Below, in pieces: positions 42,547 through 52,186 of a DNA stretch of 64,000 bases. Position 1 is the first letter of the stretch, and every line of letters begins with the position of its first letter. The notes below the pieces were generated by a model. It saw only the letters and a program-made list of their open reading frames with translations, was not told the DNA's origin and made no database searches. The DNA lies in contig NZ_CP108054.1 in NCBI RefSeq assembly GCF_036173125.1, positions 9,493,501 through 9,557,500 of the forward strand, in the 5' to 3' direction. This DNA comes from Streptomyces sp. NBC_00286 (lineage in GTDB: Bacteria > Actinomycetota > Actinomycetes > Streptomycetales > Streptomycetaceae). Made by a program: the position numbers and the translations under genes.

Positions 42547-43716
42547 TCAGCGCGTGCCCACCGCCGCCCGAACCGCCCTCCGCGCCAGCTGGCAGTCATC
42601 GTGCAGCCGCCTCAGCAGCAGCCGCTGCTCCTCTCCGGACGGCACGGCGCCCGGGTGGGCGGGGCCCGGTGGTACCGGGGTCGCCTCGTGCATCGAACGC
42701 TGCACGGCCGTCTCGTACGTACGGATCTCACGGGTCAGTACGAGCATCAGGTTCACCAGGAACGCGTCCCGTGCCGCGAGGCCCGCCTGCTGTGCGAGCT
42801 GGCTGATCTGGCGGCGGGCAACCGGCGCGTCGCCGAGGACCGACCAGAGTGTCGCCAGGTCGTAGCCCGGCAGGTACCAGCCCGCGTGCTCCCAGTCCAC
42901 CAGCACTGGACCGGCCGGTGAGATCAGGATGTTCGACAGCAAGGCGTCGCCGTGGCAGAACTGGCCCATCCCCTGGCGCCCCGCCGAGTGCGCGATGCCG
43001 TGCACGAGCTTCTGGAGATCGCCCATGTCGCGGTCGGTGAGCAGCCCCAGCTCGTGATACCGGGAGATCCGCGCCGCGTAGTCCAGCGGGGCGTCGAACG
43101 TCCCGGCCGGCGGGCGCCACGAGTTGAGCCGGCAGACCGCGCCCAGCGCCGCCCTGATGTCCGCGCGCGGCGGGGCCTCCGCCGGGTGTCGCTGCAGTGC
43201 CGCCACCCGCCCGGGCATCCGCTCGATGACCAGTGTGCAGTTGTCCGGATCCGCCGCGATCAGCCGTGGCACCCGCACCGGAGGCCGGTGCCGCACGAAC
43301 GAGCGGTATGCCGCTATCTCATGGCGGATCCGCTCGGCCCAGACTGGAGACTGGTCCAGTAAACACTTGGCGACGGCGGTGCTGCGCCCTGTCGTTCCGA
43401 CGAGGAGCACCGCACGGCCGCTGCGGCGCAGCACCTGCACCGGAGCGAACTCCGGACAGATCCGGTGCACCGAGGCGATCGCCGTGCGCAGCTGCGCGCC
43501 CTGGGGGCCGGACAAGTCGAGTCTCCCGCTGAGGGGTTGGGTACCGACCCCCGGTACGCGCTGCGTCCGGCCGGCGCCGAGCACGGGTGACCCCTGACGC
43601 GCGGGGTCCAGATAAGGGCCGCCGCCCGCCCTCGGCGACTCCCCAGCTCGAGGAGCCTGTGGACGCGGGCGCAGCGACCGGGGCGGGGCGGACACGGAGG
43701 ACGATGCTGCGTACAT
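42547..43716 (-). CDS. Aminoglycoside phosphotransferase-fold kinase-like protein
   Basis: 389 aa if started at ATG 43716, though the first 70 residues are Pro/Gly/Arg-rich and the true start may be further in. The kinase C-lobe shows [13 protein letters not shown] (catalytic HGD.....N) and [19 protein letters not shown], where Asp is the metal ligand. N-lobe features are weak ([23 protein letters not shown]). It likely phosphorylates a small molecule or is an inactive regulator. It is divergent from the NsdA-like regulator gene, an arrangement I have seen described only loosely, so no pathway is claimed. Confidence 0.72.
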   Translation of the reverse strand: MYAASSSVSAPPRSLRPRPQAPRAGESPRAGGGPYLDPARQGSPVLGAGRTQRVPGVGTQPLSGRLDLSGPQGAQLRTAIASVHRICPEFAPVQVLRRSGRAVLLVGTTGRSTAVAKCLLDQSPVWAERIRHEIAAYRSFVRHRPPVRVPRLIAADPDNCTLVIERMPGRVAALQRHPAEAPPRADIRAALGAVCRLNSWRPPAGTFDAPLDYAARISRYHELGLLTDRDMGDLQKLVHGIAHSAGRQGMGQFCHGDALLSNILISPAGPVLVDWEHAGWYLPGYDLATLWSVLGDAPVARRQISQLAQQAGLAARDAFLVNLMLVLTREIRTYETAVQRSMHEATPVPPGPAHPGAVPSGEEQRLLLRRLHDDCQLARRAVRAAVGTR

Positions 43717-43860
43717 GGGTGATACGGATCCCTTCGTGTGCCTGCGAGTTACCGCGCTACCCGCCCCGGCCGCCTCGGTGCACCCTGGGGAATGTCCCTA
43801 CGGCGACCGGGTCGGGGTGGCGCGTTCCTACCTGACACCCGATGCGCACTGGCACACCAT

Positions 43861-43890
43861 CTGGCGCACCCTGGCGAACCCTGGCGAATA
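43861..43890. repeat. Three tandem 10-bp repeats upstream of the NsdA-like gene
   Basis: CTGGCGCACC, CTGGCGAACC and CTGGCGAATA follow one another at exactly one DNA turn, 60-90 bases before the GTG start of the NsdA-like gene and between divergent genes. Such phased repeats often bind a regulator. Confidence 0.55.
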
Positions 43891-43949
43891 GTCCCGCAGC
43901 AACTGACACGGGGTTACTGTCAACTCAGCCGAGAACCTGGGGGCTTGAC

Positions 43950-45446
43950 GTGAGCGGACAACCCAACACCCGTCTGGCGGATCTGTTCGGCCTGGCCGGC
44001 TGGTCCAAAGGCGAGCTCGCGCGGTTGGTCAACCGGCAGGCGGCGGCCATGGGCCACCCCCAGCTGGCGACCGACACCTCGCGGGTGCGGCGCTGGATCG
44101 ACATGGGAGAAATCCCGCGCGATCCCGTTCCGCGGGTGCTGGCAGCGCTGTTCACCGAGCGTCTCGGCCGTGTCGTGACCATCGAGGACCTCGGTCTGGT
44201 CCGGCACGGGCGTACGGGGAAACGGCCGGGCGACGGGAGTGCGGAACATCCCGACGGAGTGCCGTGGACGCCCGAGCAGACTGCCGCGGTCCTCACCGAA
44301 TTCACGGGAATGGACCTCATGCTCAACCGACGCGGCTTGGTGGGCGCGGGCGCCGCGCTCGCCGCAGGATCCGCACTCAGCAGCGCCATGCACGACTGGC
44401 TGCACTCCGACCCGGCTCTCTCGGCCGACGCTCCCGTAATCCACGACCCCCTGCACGCCGACCCCGCCGGGTACGACCGCTATGAGGCCGCCCCCATCGG
44501 GTCACAGGAGATCGAGGAACTGGAGCGCTCGGTCGAGGTGTTCCGGGCCTGGGACGCGGCCCGCGGCGGCGGGCTGCAACGCAAGGCTGTCGTGGGACAG
44601 CTCAACGAAGTGGGCGGCATGCTCGCCTACCGACATCCCGACCATCTCCAGCGGCGCCTGTGGGGCGTCGCCGCCAACCTCGCCGTCCTCGCGGGCTGGA
44701 TGTCGCACGACGTCGGCCTGGAGCCCACGGCCCAGAAGTACTTCGTCATCGCCGCCCACGCCGCCCGTGAGGGCGGTGACCGGCCCCGCGCCGGCGAGGC
44801 GCTCTCCCGCGCCGCACGCCAGATGGTGCACCTGGGGCGGCCCGACGACGCACTCGACCTCATGAAGCTCGCCAAGTCGGGCTCCGGTGACGAGGTGCTG
44901 CCGCGCACCAAGGCCATGCTCTACACCATCGAAGCCTGGGCTCAGGCCTCGCTGGGCAAGGGCCAGGCCATGCGGCGCACCCTCGGAGAGGCGGAGGAAC
45001 TCTTCGTCTCGGACAAGAACGACGTACCGGCGCCGAGTTGGATGCAGCTCTTCGACGAGGCGGACCTGCACGGTATGCAGGCCCTGGCCTACCGGACGCT
45101 CGCTGAGCACGAGCCTGCGGCTGCCGCCATCGCACAGCGCCATGCGAAGGAGGCGCTCAAGCTGCGCGAGAAGGGCCGGGACCGGTCGCAGATCTTCGAC
45201 CACATCTCGCTCGCGTCCGCCTGCTTCATCGCCGACGACCCCGAACAGGCCGACCGGTACGCACGCCTGGCCCTGACCTCGATGGGTTCGAACTCCTCCC
45301 ATCGCACCTGGGACCGGCTGCGTGAGATGTACCGGCTGACGGGTCAGTACTCCAGCTACCCGAAGATCCAGGAACTGCGTGAGGAGATCAAACTGTCGCT
45401 GCCCAAGGGCCTGAACATCCGGGGCGGCAACAGCGCACGGGCATAG
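43950..45446 (+). CDS. NsdA-like transcriptional regulator with TPR-type repeats
   Basis: 498 aa from GTG 43950. The N-terminal block RLADLFGLAGWSKGELARLV then TSRVRRWIDMGEIPRDPVPR is a helix-turn-helix-like region. The C-terminal two thirds are helical repeats (e.g. GLEPTAQKYFVIAAHAAREGG, ADRYARLALTSMGSNSSHRT). Length and wording closely match NsdA of S. coelicolor, a negative regulator of sporulation and antibiotic production. Streptomyces has several paralogues and this locus lacks the neighbours I associate with nsdA, so the exact orthology is open. Direct repeats flank the gene at both ends. Confidence 0.78.
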   Translation: MSGQPNTRLADLFGLAGWSKGELARLVNRQAAAMGHPQLATDTSRVRRWIDMGEIPRDPVPRVLAALFTERLGRVVTIEDLGLVRHGRTGKRPGDGSAEHPDGVPWTPEQTAAVLTEFTGMDLMLNRRGLVGAGAALAAGSALSSAMHDWLHSDPALSADAPVIHDPLHADPAGYDRYEAAPIGSQEIEELERSVEVFRAWDAARGGGLQRKAVVGQLNEVGGMLAYRHPDHLQRRLWGVAANLAVLAGWMSHDVGLEPTAQKYFVIAAHAAREGGDRPRAGEALSRAARQMVHLGRPDDALDLMKLAKSGSGDEVLPRTKAMLYTIEAWAQASLGKGQAMRRTLGEAEELFVSDKNDVPAPSWMQLFDEADLHGMQALAYRTLAEHEPAAAAIAQRHAKEALKLREKGRDRSQIFDHISLASACFIADDPEQADRYARLALTSMGSNSSHRTWDRLREMYRLTGQYSSYPKIQELREEIKLSLPKGLNIRGGNSARA

Positions 45447-45458
45447 GGGGACCGTGCG

Positions 45459-45498
45459 CGGTGAACTGAACGCATGCTCGGTGAACTGAACACATGTG
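45459..45498. repeat. 20-bp tandem duplication after the NsdA-like gene
   Basis: CGGTGAACTGAACGCATGCT at 45459-45478 is repeated at 45479-45498 with 3 changes. It lies in the 61-base gap before the stop of the convergent phosphatase gene, so a role is unclear. Confidence 0.65.
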
Positions 45499-45507
45499 AA
45501 CGCGTGG

Positions 45508-46941
45508 TCAGTTGGCGACCCTGGCGATGAGTACGCAGGCGTCATCCTCGCGTTCCCGCTCGCCGAACTCCTCCACGACCGTCCGTACGCAGTCCTGTGC
45601 GGAACGCGCCTCGCCGAAGCGGGGGGCCAGGTCGAGGAGGCGGTCCACTGTCGCGTCACGACTGCGCCCGGGGACCAGTCCATCGGTGTGCAGGAGCAGC
45701 AGGTCGCCCGGTTCGAGCGGCTCTTCGGCCTGCCCATAGGCAGCGCCCGAGGTCGCGCCGAGCAGGACACCGTCGGGCGGCGTCAGCGCGCGCCCCGTCC
45801 CGTTGCGGAACAGCAGGGGGGCGGGGTGCCCCGCCTGCGCCCACACCAACGCCCGGGTGTCGGGCCGGTAGCGGCAGCACAGTGCGCTGCCCAGGGCCGG
45901 CTGGACCGAGGCGTCCAGTAACTGGTTCAGCCAGGCCATGAGTTGGCGAGGTTCGCTGCCCGCCATGGCCATGCCGCGCACCGCGCCGAGGAGCATCGCC
46001 ATGCCCGAAGTGACGGTGGTGCCATGCCCGGTGAGCTCACCCACGCTCAACATCGTTTCGCCGCCGGGCAGTTCGAGGGCGTCGTACCAGTCGCCGCCGA
46101 TCAGCGCGCTCGTCGAGGAGGGCAGATAGCGGGCGGCGACATCCAGGGCCGGCGGCCCTTGGTGCGGGAGCCGCAGGGAGCCGCGCCACGGCGGCAGCAC
46201 AGCTTCCTGCAGCTCGACCGCGAGCCGGTGCTCGGTCTGCGCGATATGCCGTTGGCGTTGCAGCGAGTCACGGGTCTCGCGCACCGTCCTTTGGCTGCGG
46301 CGCAGTTCGCTGACGTCCCGCAGCACGGCCCACATCGAGGCGGTGCTGCCGTCGGCTGCGAGCACGGGCTCGCCCATCATGTGCACGGTCCGTACGGTGC
46401 CGTCCGGGTGCACGATCCGGAACTCCCCGTCGATCGGCTTGGCGTCGATGAGGCAGTCCGTCACCATCACCGTCAGCTTCGGCCGGTCCTCGTCGAGCAC
46501 GACGGACGGCAGTTCGTCGAGGGTGAGTGCGGGGGCGGCGGGGTCGCGGCCGAGGATCTGGTAGAGCTCGCCGGACCAGCTCGCCTCGTCGGTCAGCAGG
46601 TTCCACTCGGCGCTGCCGACCCGGCTGAGCAGTGAGCCGTGCCGAGAAGGGGTCGGCACGGTCCGTACGACGGGAGCCGTCGTGTCGGGTGTCGCGGGCA
46701 CCGGCGGCGGGCCGTCCCGCAACTGCGCCAAGTGCTCGTCCAGATCGTTCAGTTGGTGCAGCGCGAGATCGTACAGCGCGCGCTGCCAGCGCCCTTCGGG
46801 GTCCGTGTCGTCCTGCTGTGCGTCACGTCGCACGGCGTCCACGTCGCCGCGCAGCCGACGCGTCTGCGAGATCAGCGCGTCGACCGAGCCGCGTGGGGGC
46901 GGCTGGGCGGCTGGGTGGTCCGCCGAGAGATGGGACGGCAT
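45508..46941 (-). CDS. PAS and SpoIIE-type (PP2C) phosphatase domain protein
   Basis: 477 aa. A helical N-terminus is followed by a PAS domain (AEWNLLTDEASWSGELYQIL to SMWAVLRDVSELRRSQRTVR), a short coiled coil, and a SpoIIE-type Ser/Thr phosphatase domain from AVELQEAVLPPW. The metal-site motif is GGDWYDALELPGG, then VGELTGHG where most active members have VGD. Thus the usual Asp is Glu. Late blocks AQAGHPAPLLF and LLLHTDGL are intact. Such proteins dephosphorylate anti-anti-sigma factors and so feed sigma-factor partner switching. The Asp-to-Glu change could weaken or alter activity; it recurs in relatives I remember, so it may be a subfamily trait. Confidence 0.83.
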   Translation of the reverse strand: MPSHLSADHPAAQPPPRGSVDALISQTRRLRGDVDAVRRDAQQDDTDPEGRWQRALYDLALHQLNDLDEHLAQLRDGPPPVPATPDTTAPVVRTVPTPSRHGSLLSRVGSAEWNLLTDEASWSGELYQILGRDPAAPALTLDELPSVVLDEDRPKLTVMVTDCLIDAKPIDGEFRIVHPDGTVRTVHMMGEPVLAADGSTASMWAVLRDVSELRRSQRTVRETRDSLQRQRHIAQTEHRLAVELQEAVLPPWRGSLRLPHQGPPALDVAARYLPSSTSALIGGDWYDALELPGGETMLSVGELTGHGTTVTSGMAMLLGAVRGMAMAGSEPRQLMAWLNQLLDASVQPALGSALCCRYRPDTRALVWAQAGHPAPLLFRNGTGRALTPPDGVLLGATSGAAYGQAEEPLEPGDLLLLHTDGLVPGRSRDATVDRLLDLAPRFGEARSAQDCVRTVVEEFGEREREDDACVLIARVAN

Positions 46942-47284
46942 GACGTACTCCGATACAGGCCCGGTACGACCAAGGCTGAGGGAAGGACCGTTACGACTCT
47001 TGCACAGCCCGCGACGCGCTGTAAGGGATTTGGCAAGACGCGATGCACTGGTGCCTGTGGCATATGCCTACGTCCTCCCGGAGTGCCCGACTCGTGCGGA
47101 TGGATTAGTCGCGGGAGTGAGTAAATCGTAGACAGGATAGGCGAGTTGGTGGAGTTGTGGCGGCGCCCGCGGACTCTTTCATTCGCGTGTTCGACGAGCG
47201 CATATGCGAGCGTCGATGCCGTGCCTCGGGCCGTGAGAGTGGGGCATATGTACGGGGCCTGCCGCGGCCCGCAGCTGACCGCGT
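46942..47284. other. Intergenic region upstream of the PAS/SpoIIE gene
   Basis: About 343 bases holding the promoter of the phosphatase gene (minus strand) and the 3' flank of the hydrolase gene. The minus strand has a TACGAT hexamer near 47124-47129 that could be a -10 element. No gene, strong hairpin or repeat was recognised. Confidence 0.3.
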
Positions 47285-48892
47285 TCAGGACGGCGGTCGC
47301 TCCTCGGCCCCGCAGGAGCTTCCGGCGTCCGCGAGCGAGCCGTACAGCAGGAAGTCGTCGACCTTCTCGTGCACGCACTTCGACGAACCGTATCCCGTGT
47401 GGCCCTCGCCCTTGTTGTCGAGCACCACGGCCGACGGGCCGAGCCGCTTCGCGGTCTCCACGGTCCAGCGGTACGGGGTCGCCGGGTCGCCGCGGGTGCC
47501 GACGAGGAGCATCTTCGGGGTGTCGACGTCGCGTACGTCCTCGCGGATGAAGTCGGTGCCCTTGGGGCGGCCGTAGCACATGAGCATCTGGGTGAGCCGG
47601 TAGCGGCCGAAGACCGGTGAGGCCTCCTCGTACTCGGCGCGCAGCCGGTCGAGGTTCCTGGTGATGCGGGCGGCGGTGGGGCGGTCGGGATCGTCCGCGC
47701 AGTTGATGGCTATGAGCGCGGACTGGAGGTTGTCCATGGGGATGTCCGCCTCGTCGACGAGCCCGCCGTTGCGGGCCGCCGCGATGCCGCCGCCGGTGAA
47801 CCGCAGGAGCCCCCGCGGGTCGCCGTCCTCGATCAGCGATCTGAGCGCCTGCGAGAGCGCCGGCCACAACTCCTTGCTGTAGAGGGCCTGTCCGAGGGCG
47901 CCCGCGAGGTCCTGGCCGGAGAAGGGGGTGCCGAACTCCGTGGGCAGGGGGTTCTCGTCCAGCGAGCGGACCAGGTCGACCATGTGCTCCCTGGCCGTGC
48001 GCGGATCCTGGCCGAACGCGCAGCTGATGTCGTCGGTGCACCAGGTGAGGAAGTCGTCCAGCGCGGTCTGCAGTCCTTCGGTGTTGGCGAGGGCCTGCTC
48101 ACTGAGCGGCTCGGTGAGGGTGTCCACGCCGTCGAGCGCCAAGCGGCCGGTCCGGTCCGGGAACTGGGCCGCGTAGACAGCGCCCAGCCGCGTCCCGTAC
48201 GAGAATCCGAGATAGTTGAGCTTCTTGTCGCCGAGGGCATCGCGCATGATGTCCAGGTCCCGGGAGACGTTGACCGTGCCGATGTGCGGCAGCACGGGCC
48301 CGGAATGCTTCTCGCAGGCGTCGGCGGACTTCCTGAGCAGCTTCAGCGCGGCTTGCGGATTGTCGCTGTCCGGTTGGGGGCTCTCGGTGGGGCCGTCCGT
48401 TGGATCCGGTGGCGGGGCCATGCCGTCACCACAGCTGACCGGTGAGCTTCTGCCGACGCCGCGCGGGTCGAAGGTCACCACGTCGTAGCCGTTCGTCAGG
48501 CCCATGAAGTCGTCGCCGCCTGCGGTGAGTTCACTGACTCCCGAGGCGCCGGGGCCGCCGAAGTTCAGCAGTACGGAGCCCCTGGAATCGCCCGTCGCCC
48601 TGAAGCGGGCCATGGCTATGTCGAGCGTTTCGCCGTCCGGTTTCGCGTAGTCGAGCGGAACGGTCACCTTGCCGCACTGCAGATCCTCGGGCACTCCCAT
48701 CCCGGCGTCCTCGCACTTGGCCCAGTCGATCTTCTGGTCGTAGAAGCGGGACAGCTCGGGCTGATCGGGCCGGTCGGCCGCGGTCACCGTCCGCACCCCG
48801 GCTCCCAGCAGAGCCTGTGGCGGCAACGCGGCTCCCAGTAGGACCAGCGTCACAGCGCCGGCGAAAGCGCAGCGGTGGTGCGTGAACAGCAT
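47285..48892 (-). CDS. Secreted alpha/beta hydrolase, tripeptidyl-aminopeptidase (SlpD/E) type
   Basis: 535 aa from ATG 48892; GGAGG at a 7-base spacing supports this start. The signal peptide is FTHHRCAFAGAVTLVLLGAA. An alpha/beta-hydrolase core has the nucleophile Ser in GFSYGTRLG, Asp in LLVGTRGDPATP and His in NKGEGHTGYG, which belongs to the TAP-like C-terminal domain (with KCVHEKVDDFL). The block VLLNFGGPGASGVSEL and DPRGVGRSSPV give the oxyanion region. Streptomyces enzymes of this type remove tripeptides from secreted proteins. It is a large secreted hydrolase, likely for peptide nutrient scavenging. Confidence 0.85.
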   Translation of the reverse strand: MLFTHHRCAFAGAVTLVLLGAALPPQALLGAGVRTVTAADRPDQPELSRFYDQKIDWAKCEDAGMGVPEDLQCGKVTVPLDYAKPDGETLDIAMARFRATGDSRGSVLLNFGGPGASGVSELTAGGDDFMGLTNGYDVVTFDPRGVGRSSPVSCGDGMAPPPDPTDGPTESPQPDSDNPQAALKLLRKSADACEKHSGPVLPHIGTVNVSRDLDIMRDALGDKKLNYLGFSYGTRLGAVYAAQFPDRTGRLALDGVDTLTEPLSEQALANTEGLQTALDDFLTWCTDDISCAFGQDPRTAREHMVDLVRSLDENPLPTEFGTPFSGQDLAGALGQALYSKELWPALSQALRSLIEDGDPRGLLRFTGGGIAAARNGGLVDEADIPMDNLQSALIAINCADDPDRPTAARITRNLDRLRAEYEEASPVFGRYRLTQMLMCYGRPKGTDFIREDVRDVDTPKMLLVGTRGDPATPYRWTVETAKRLGPSAVVLDNKGEGHTGYGSSKCVHEKVDDFLLYGSLADAGSSCGAEERPPS

Positions 48893-49021
48893 GGGAAGCC
48901 TCCAGGGACGCCCCGGTCCAGGACCGGGGATTCCCCCTGGCTCACGATAAGGGCCCACCTGCGACCACGCCTCTGGGCGAGCGTGACGTACGCAGGGCGC
49001 TTATCCTCCGCATCGAAGCGC

Positions 49022-50170
49022 TCAGCGCGTCGGCGCCGAGGCCTCTGTGACCTCTGTGGGTGCTGTGGCCTTTGTGGCCTTCTCTTTGGTGTCTCTCGGT
49101 TCGCCGAAGGCCCATGCCATCCGTGGCTCGACGACGAAGCGGAAGACGGCGCGAACCGGACCCGAGCACAGGAACGTGATGAGAGCGACGGCGGCCACCG
49201 TGACCGCCAGCTCGCCGAGCGGGGAATGCAGCCACGGGCGGTCGTACCAGTCGAAGAAGCGGGACGACTTGATGACGAAGCCGTGCAGCAGGTAGCCGTA
49301 CATCGTGCCCGCGCCCAGCGCCGTGAACCACATGTGCCGCCTGGGCACCCAGGCCAGGAAGCAGACGGTCAGCACCAGTGCCAGGGCGAGCAGCGCCGGC
49401 GTGGTGATCAGGCCCGCCCAGTGGGGCACACCCTGGCTGGCGACGCTGCTGCGGTGGTAGAACCACTTGGCGTCGAACCAGGGCGCCACCGCGTACGCCG
49501 CCCCGCACGCGGCCACGCCCACCGGCAGCGCCATCAGCCGTACGCGCCGCGTACGAATCCGCTCGAAGTGCTCGGCGCGGAGCGTGAGGCCGAGCACGAA
49601 GAAGGGCAGGAACTGCAGGGTCCGCTGGATCGAGATGTCCCCGCCGAGATCCGGTGAGACCGAGGCGAACACGGCGAGCCCCACCGCGATCGGCACCGGA
49701 CGACGCAGCGCCAGCCATACGGGAGTGGTCAGCCGCCAGATGAACAGCGCGACCAGGAACCACATCACATACCAGGGATCCAGCAGGCTGAACGGATAGG
49801 TCCAGTCGTCCTGCGCCCAGCGGTAGAAGATCGTGTACGCGCACTCGAAGACCAGGTACGGCACGACGACACCCGTCAGCAACCTGCGCACCCGGCCCGG
49901 CGCCATGTCGAAACTCCGCGAGAAGTAGCCGGAGATCAGCGCGAACGCGGGCATGTGGAACGCGTAGACCATCAGGTACGCCGCTGTCGCGAACCTGCCG
50001 CTGTGCGTCAGCGGCTCCCAGGCGTGACCGCAGCACACCAGCACGATGGTGAGGTACTTCGCGTTGTCGAAGTACGGGTCCCGACGGGCCTGCGGAGGCT
50101 TGTCCGGCGTTCTGGTCGGCGGCTCCGACACCGCCACGGGTGCGGGGGCCGACAAGTCCTGCGCCACCAT
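49022..50170 (-). CDS. Acyltransferase family 3-like membrane protein
   Basis: 382 aa from ATG 50170. Ten or so hydrophobic helices begin with DNAKYLTIVLVCCGHAWEPL, which contains the early His usual in the family, followed by YAFHMPAFALISGYF. The last 25 residues are a Lys/Thr/Ala/Glu-rich tail coded by repeated short units (AFGEPRDTKEKATKATAPTE). Family members acetylate or acylate surface sugars or exopolysaccharide. The acceptor here is unknown. The N-terminus carries a Pro/Ala-rich cytosolic tail. Confidence 0.78.
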   Translation of the reverse strand: MVAQDLSAPAPVAVSEPPTRTPDKPPQARRDPYFDNAKYLTIVLVCCGHAWEPLTHSGRFATAAYLMVYAFHMPAFALISGYFSRSFDMAPGRVRRLLTGVVVPYLVFECAYTIFYRWAQDDWTYPFSLLDPWYVMWFLVALFIWRLTTPVWLALRRPVPIAVGLAVFASVSPDLGGDISIQRTLQFLPFFVLGLTLRAEHFERIRTRRVRLMALPVGVAACGAAYAVAPWFDAKWFYHRSSVASQGVPHWAGLITTPALLALALVLTVCFLAWVPRRHMWFTALGAGTMYGYLLHGFVIKSSRFFDWYDRPWLHSPLGELAVTVAAVALITFLCSGPVRAVFRFVVEPRMAWAFGEPRDTKEKATKATAPTEVTEASAPTR

Positions 50171-50370
50171 GTCTCCAAGCCTCGACTACGTGAAACTGAT
50201 TCCTCCCGCCCGCCACTGTCACATACGGCGCGGTCGTGCGAGACGTTCACATCCGGCTCGGCAGGCACGGGTGGCTGAAACCGTGGGCCCTGGCCCGCCC
50301 GTTCGAAGCGGCCTCGGAAGTCGCACGTAATTCCGTTGCCCGGCCGGCCCCAGCGTGGTGTCGTGCCGGT

Positions 50371-51150
50371 ATGGATCATGCGGAGGTACTGGCCTTGTTC
50401 GACCGTGACATGCGCGAAGGCGCGCGGCCCGACGGCCCGGGAGCCGTGGTGGAGCGCGCCGAATCAGTCGTACGGCAGGTCGGCGCCGAGCAGGGCTGGA
50501 ACGGCATCCTCTGGTCTCGACTCGAAGCAGCCGACGTGGACGCGGCGATCACCGAGCAGGTGCGGTATTTCACAGGCCTCGGCCGCGGGTTCGAGTGGAA
50601 GCTGTACGGGCACGACCGGCCGGCGGACCTGGGCGGGCGGCTGTGCGCGGCCGGGTTCACCCCCGAGCCGGAGGAGACGCTGATGATCGCCGAGTGCGGC
50701 GAGCTCCGCCTCGACGCCGAGCCGCCGGAGGGCATCGAACTCCGCCCCGTCACCGACCGCGCGGGCGTCGACCTCATGGTGGACGTACACGAGCAGGCCT
50801 TCGGCACGGACAGCTCCCTGCTCCGCCACCAGCTGCTGGCCCAGCTCGACGCGGACCTGGACACGGTCGTCGCCGTCGTCGCCCTCGCCGGAGACGTACC
50901 GGTGAGCTCGGCCCGCATGGAACTCACGCCGGGCGCCCGGTTCGCGGGCCTGTGGGGCGGCGGCACCGTCCCGGCTTGGCGTGGCCGTGGCATCTACCGC
51001 ACCCTCGTCGCCCACCGGGCGCGCATCGCCGCCGACCGCGGCTACCGCTACCTCCAGGTCGACGCCTCCGACCAGAGCCGCCCCATCCTCGGACGACTCG
51101 GCTTCGTACCGCTGACCACGACGACGCCGTACGTGTACGACCCGCGCTGA
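50371..51150 (+). CDS. GNAT family N-acetyltransferase
   Basis: 259 aa from ATG 50371. The C-terminal GNAT domain shows the acetyl-CoA loop GGTVPAWRGRGIYRTLVAHR (Q/RxxGxG/A as WRGRGI) and a terminal strand YRYLQVDASDQSRPILGRLG. The N-terminal half is a helical domain with no GNAT motif. GNATs transfer acetyl groups to amines on small molecules or proteins; the acceptor is unknown. The stop lies 24 bases before the stop of the convergent GNAT gene. Confidence 0.82.
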   Translation: MDHAEVLALFDRDMREGARPDGPGAVVERAESVVRQVGAEQGWNGILWSRLEAADVDAAITEQVRYFTGLGRGFEWKLYGHDRPADLGGRLCAAGFTPEPEETLMIAECGELRLDAEPPEGIELRPVTDRAGVDLMVDVHEQAFGTDSSLLRHQLLAQLDADLDTVVAVVALAGDVPVSSARMELTPGARFAGLWGGGTVPAWRGRGIYRTLVAHRARIAADRGYRYLQVDASDQSRPILGRLGFVPLTTTTPYVYDPR

Positions 51151-51174
51151 ACACGGTGACAGACGGGAGGCGCC

Positions 51175-52056
51175 TCACAGATCGAGCCGGCACTCCACGG
51201 CCTTGTGTGTGGGCAGATAGCCGAGGGTGTCGTTGACGCGGCGCATGGGCGTGTTGCTGTCCGCCGTGTCGGTGAGCAGTCCGCCGAGCTCCGGGTGCCG
51301 TCGGCGGGCCAGGCGGATCGACTGGGCCTTCATCCAGCGGGCGAGGCCGTGTCCGCGGTGCTCGGGGAGTACGGCGGTTCCGTAGTGCTGGCCGTCGCCC
51401 CGCCCGTCGCCGGGCACGACCAGCTCGGAGAAACCGACCACCGCACCGTCTCGTGTGTCCACCGCGGCCACGGTGTGCAGCAGATCGCCGCGCTTGCCGA
51501 TCGCCTCCGCCGCCGACACCACGCGGTCCACGTCCCACACCACCGTGCCGTAGTCGGTGCCCTCCATCGGCATGTCGTCCATGGCCCGCCGCGAATCGGC
51601 GTACGTCCGCGCCAGTTCGGGCGGCACGGTGCCCTCCCACTCGATCAACCGGTAGTCGTCATGCGCCTGTTCGGCGATCGCGTCGATCCGGCTGAGGTCG
51701 GCGTGGGCCAGCGGCAGCCGGGCGTACGTCAGCGTCAGCACCCGGCGGAAGCCGCGCGCCGACAGGAACAGATCCCCTGGCGAGCCCTCCTCGGCCTGTG
51801 CGAGAACCGACCGCCGCCCCTCGCTGCGCGCCGCCGCGACGGCCGCGTCCAGCAGAGCGCTGCCCACGCCCCGGCGCCGCTCGGCCCGGTGCACGGTGAC
51901 TTCGAGCTCAGCGAGATGCCGCTGCCCCTCCTTCAGGAAGAGCCGCAGAAAGGCGGACCCGACTGGTACCCCCTCATCGTCGGCCGCGAGCCAGGCCGGC
52001 CGCCGGCTGGACGGGGTGGGTTCGGGGTCGGTGAGCGCGGTGATGCGAGGCGGCAC
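51175..52056 (-). CDS. Tandem-GNAT N-acetyltransferase
   Basis: 293 aa from GTG 52056, which has GGAG 5 bases upstream; the frame extends to 52119. Domain 1 has the motif EVTVHRAERRRGVGSALLDA, domain 2 TAVLPEHRGHGLARWMKAQ, giving two acetyl-CoA loops in one chain. Two-domain GNATs of this kind include the MshD mycothiol synthase group, so a role in thiol or amine acetylation is possible but cannot be shown. Confidence 0.8.
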   Translation of the reverse strand: MPPRITALTDPEPTPSSRRPAWLAADDEGVPVGSAFLRLFLKEGQRHLAELEVTVHRAERRRGVGSALLDAAVAAARSEGRRSVLAQAEEGSPGDLFLSARGFRRVLTLTYARLPLAHADLSRIDAIAEQAHDDYRLIEWEGTVPPELARTYADSRRAMDDMPMEGTDYGTVVWDVDRVVSAAEAIGKRGDLLHTVAAVDTRDGAVVGFSELVVPGDGRGDGQHYGTAVLPEHRGHGLARWMKAQSIRLARRRHPELGGLLTDTADSNTPMRRVNDTLGYLPTHKAVECRLDL

Positions 52057-52186
52057 GGGGTCTCCGTCACTGTGGCCTACGGGGGGGGTGAAGTCCCTCA
52101 GGGATCCCGCAGGAGCCAACCGTGACGGGGACCGGCGTGCAACAGGTTTTGCGCTGACGCTGATTCTGTGCGGCAGGCCGTTGTGG

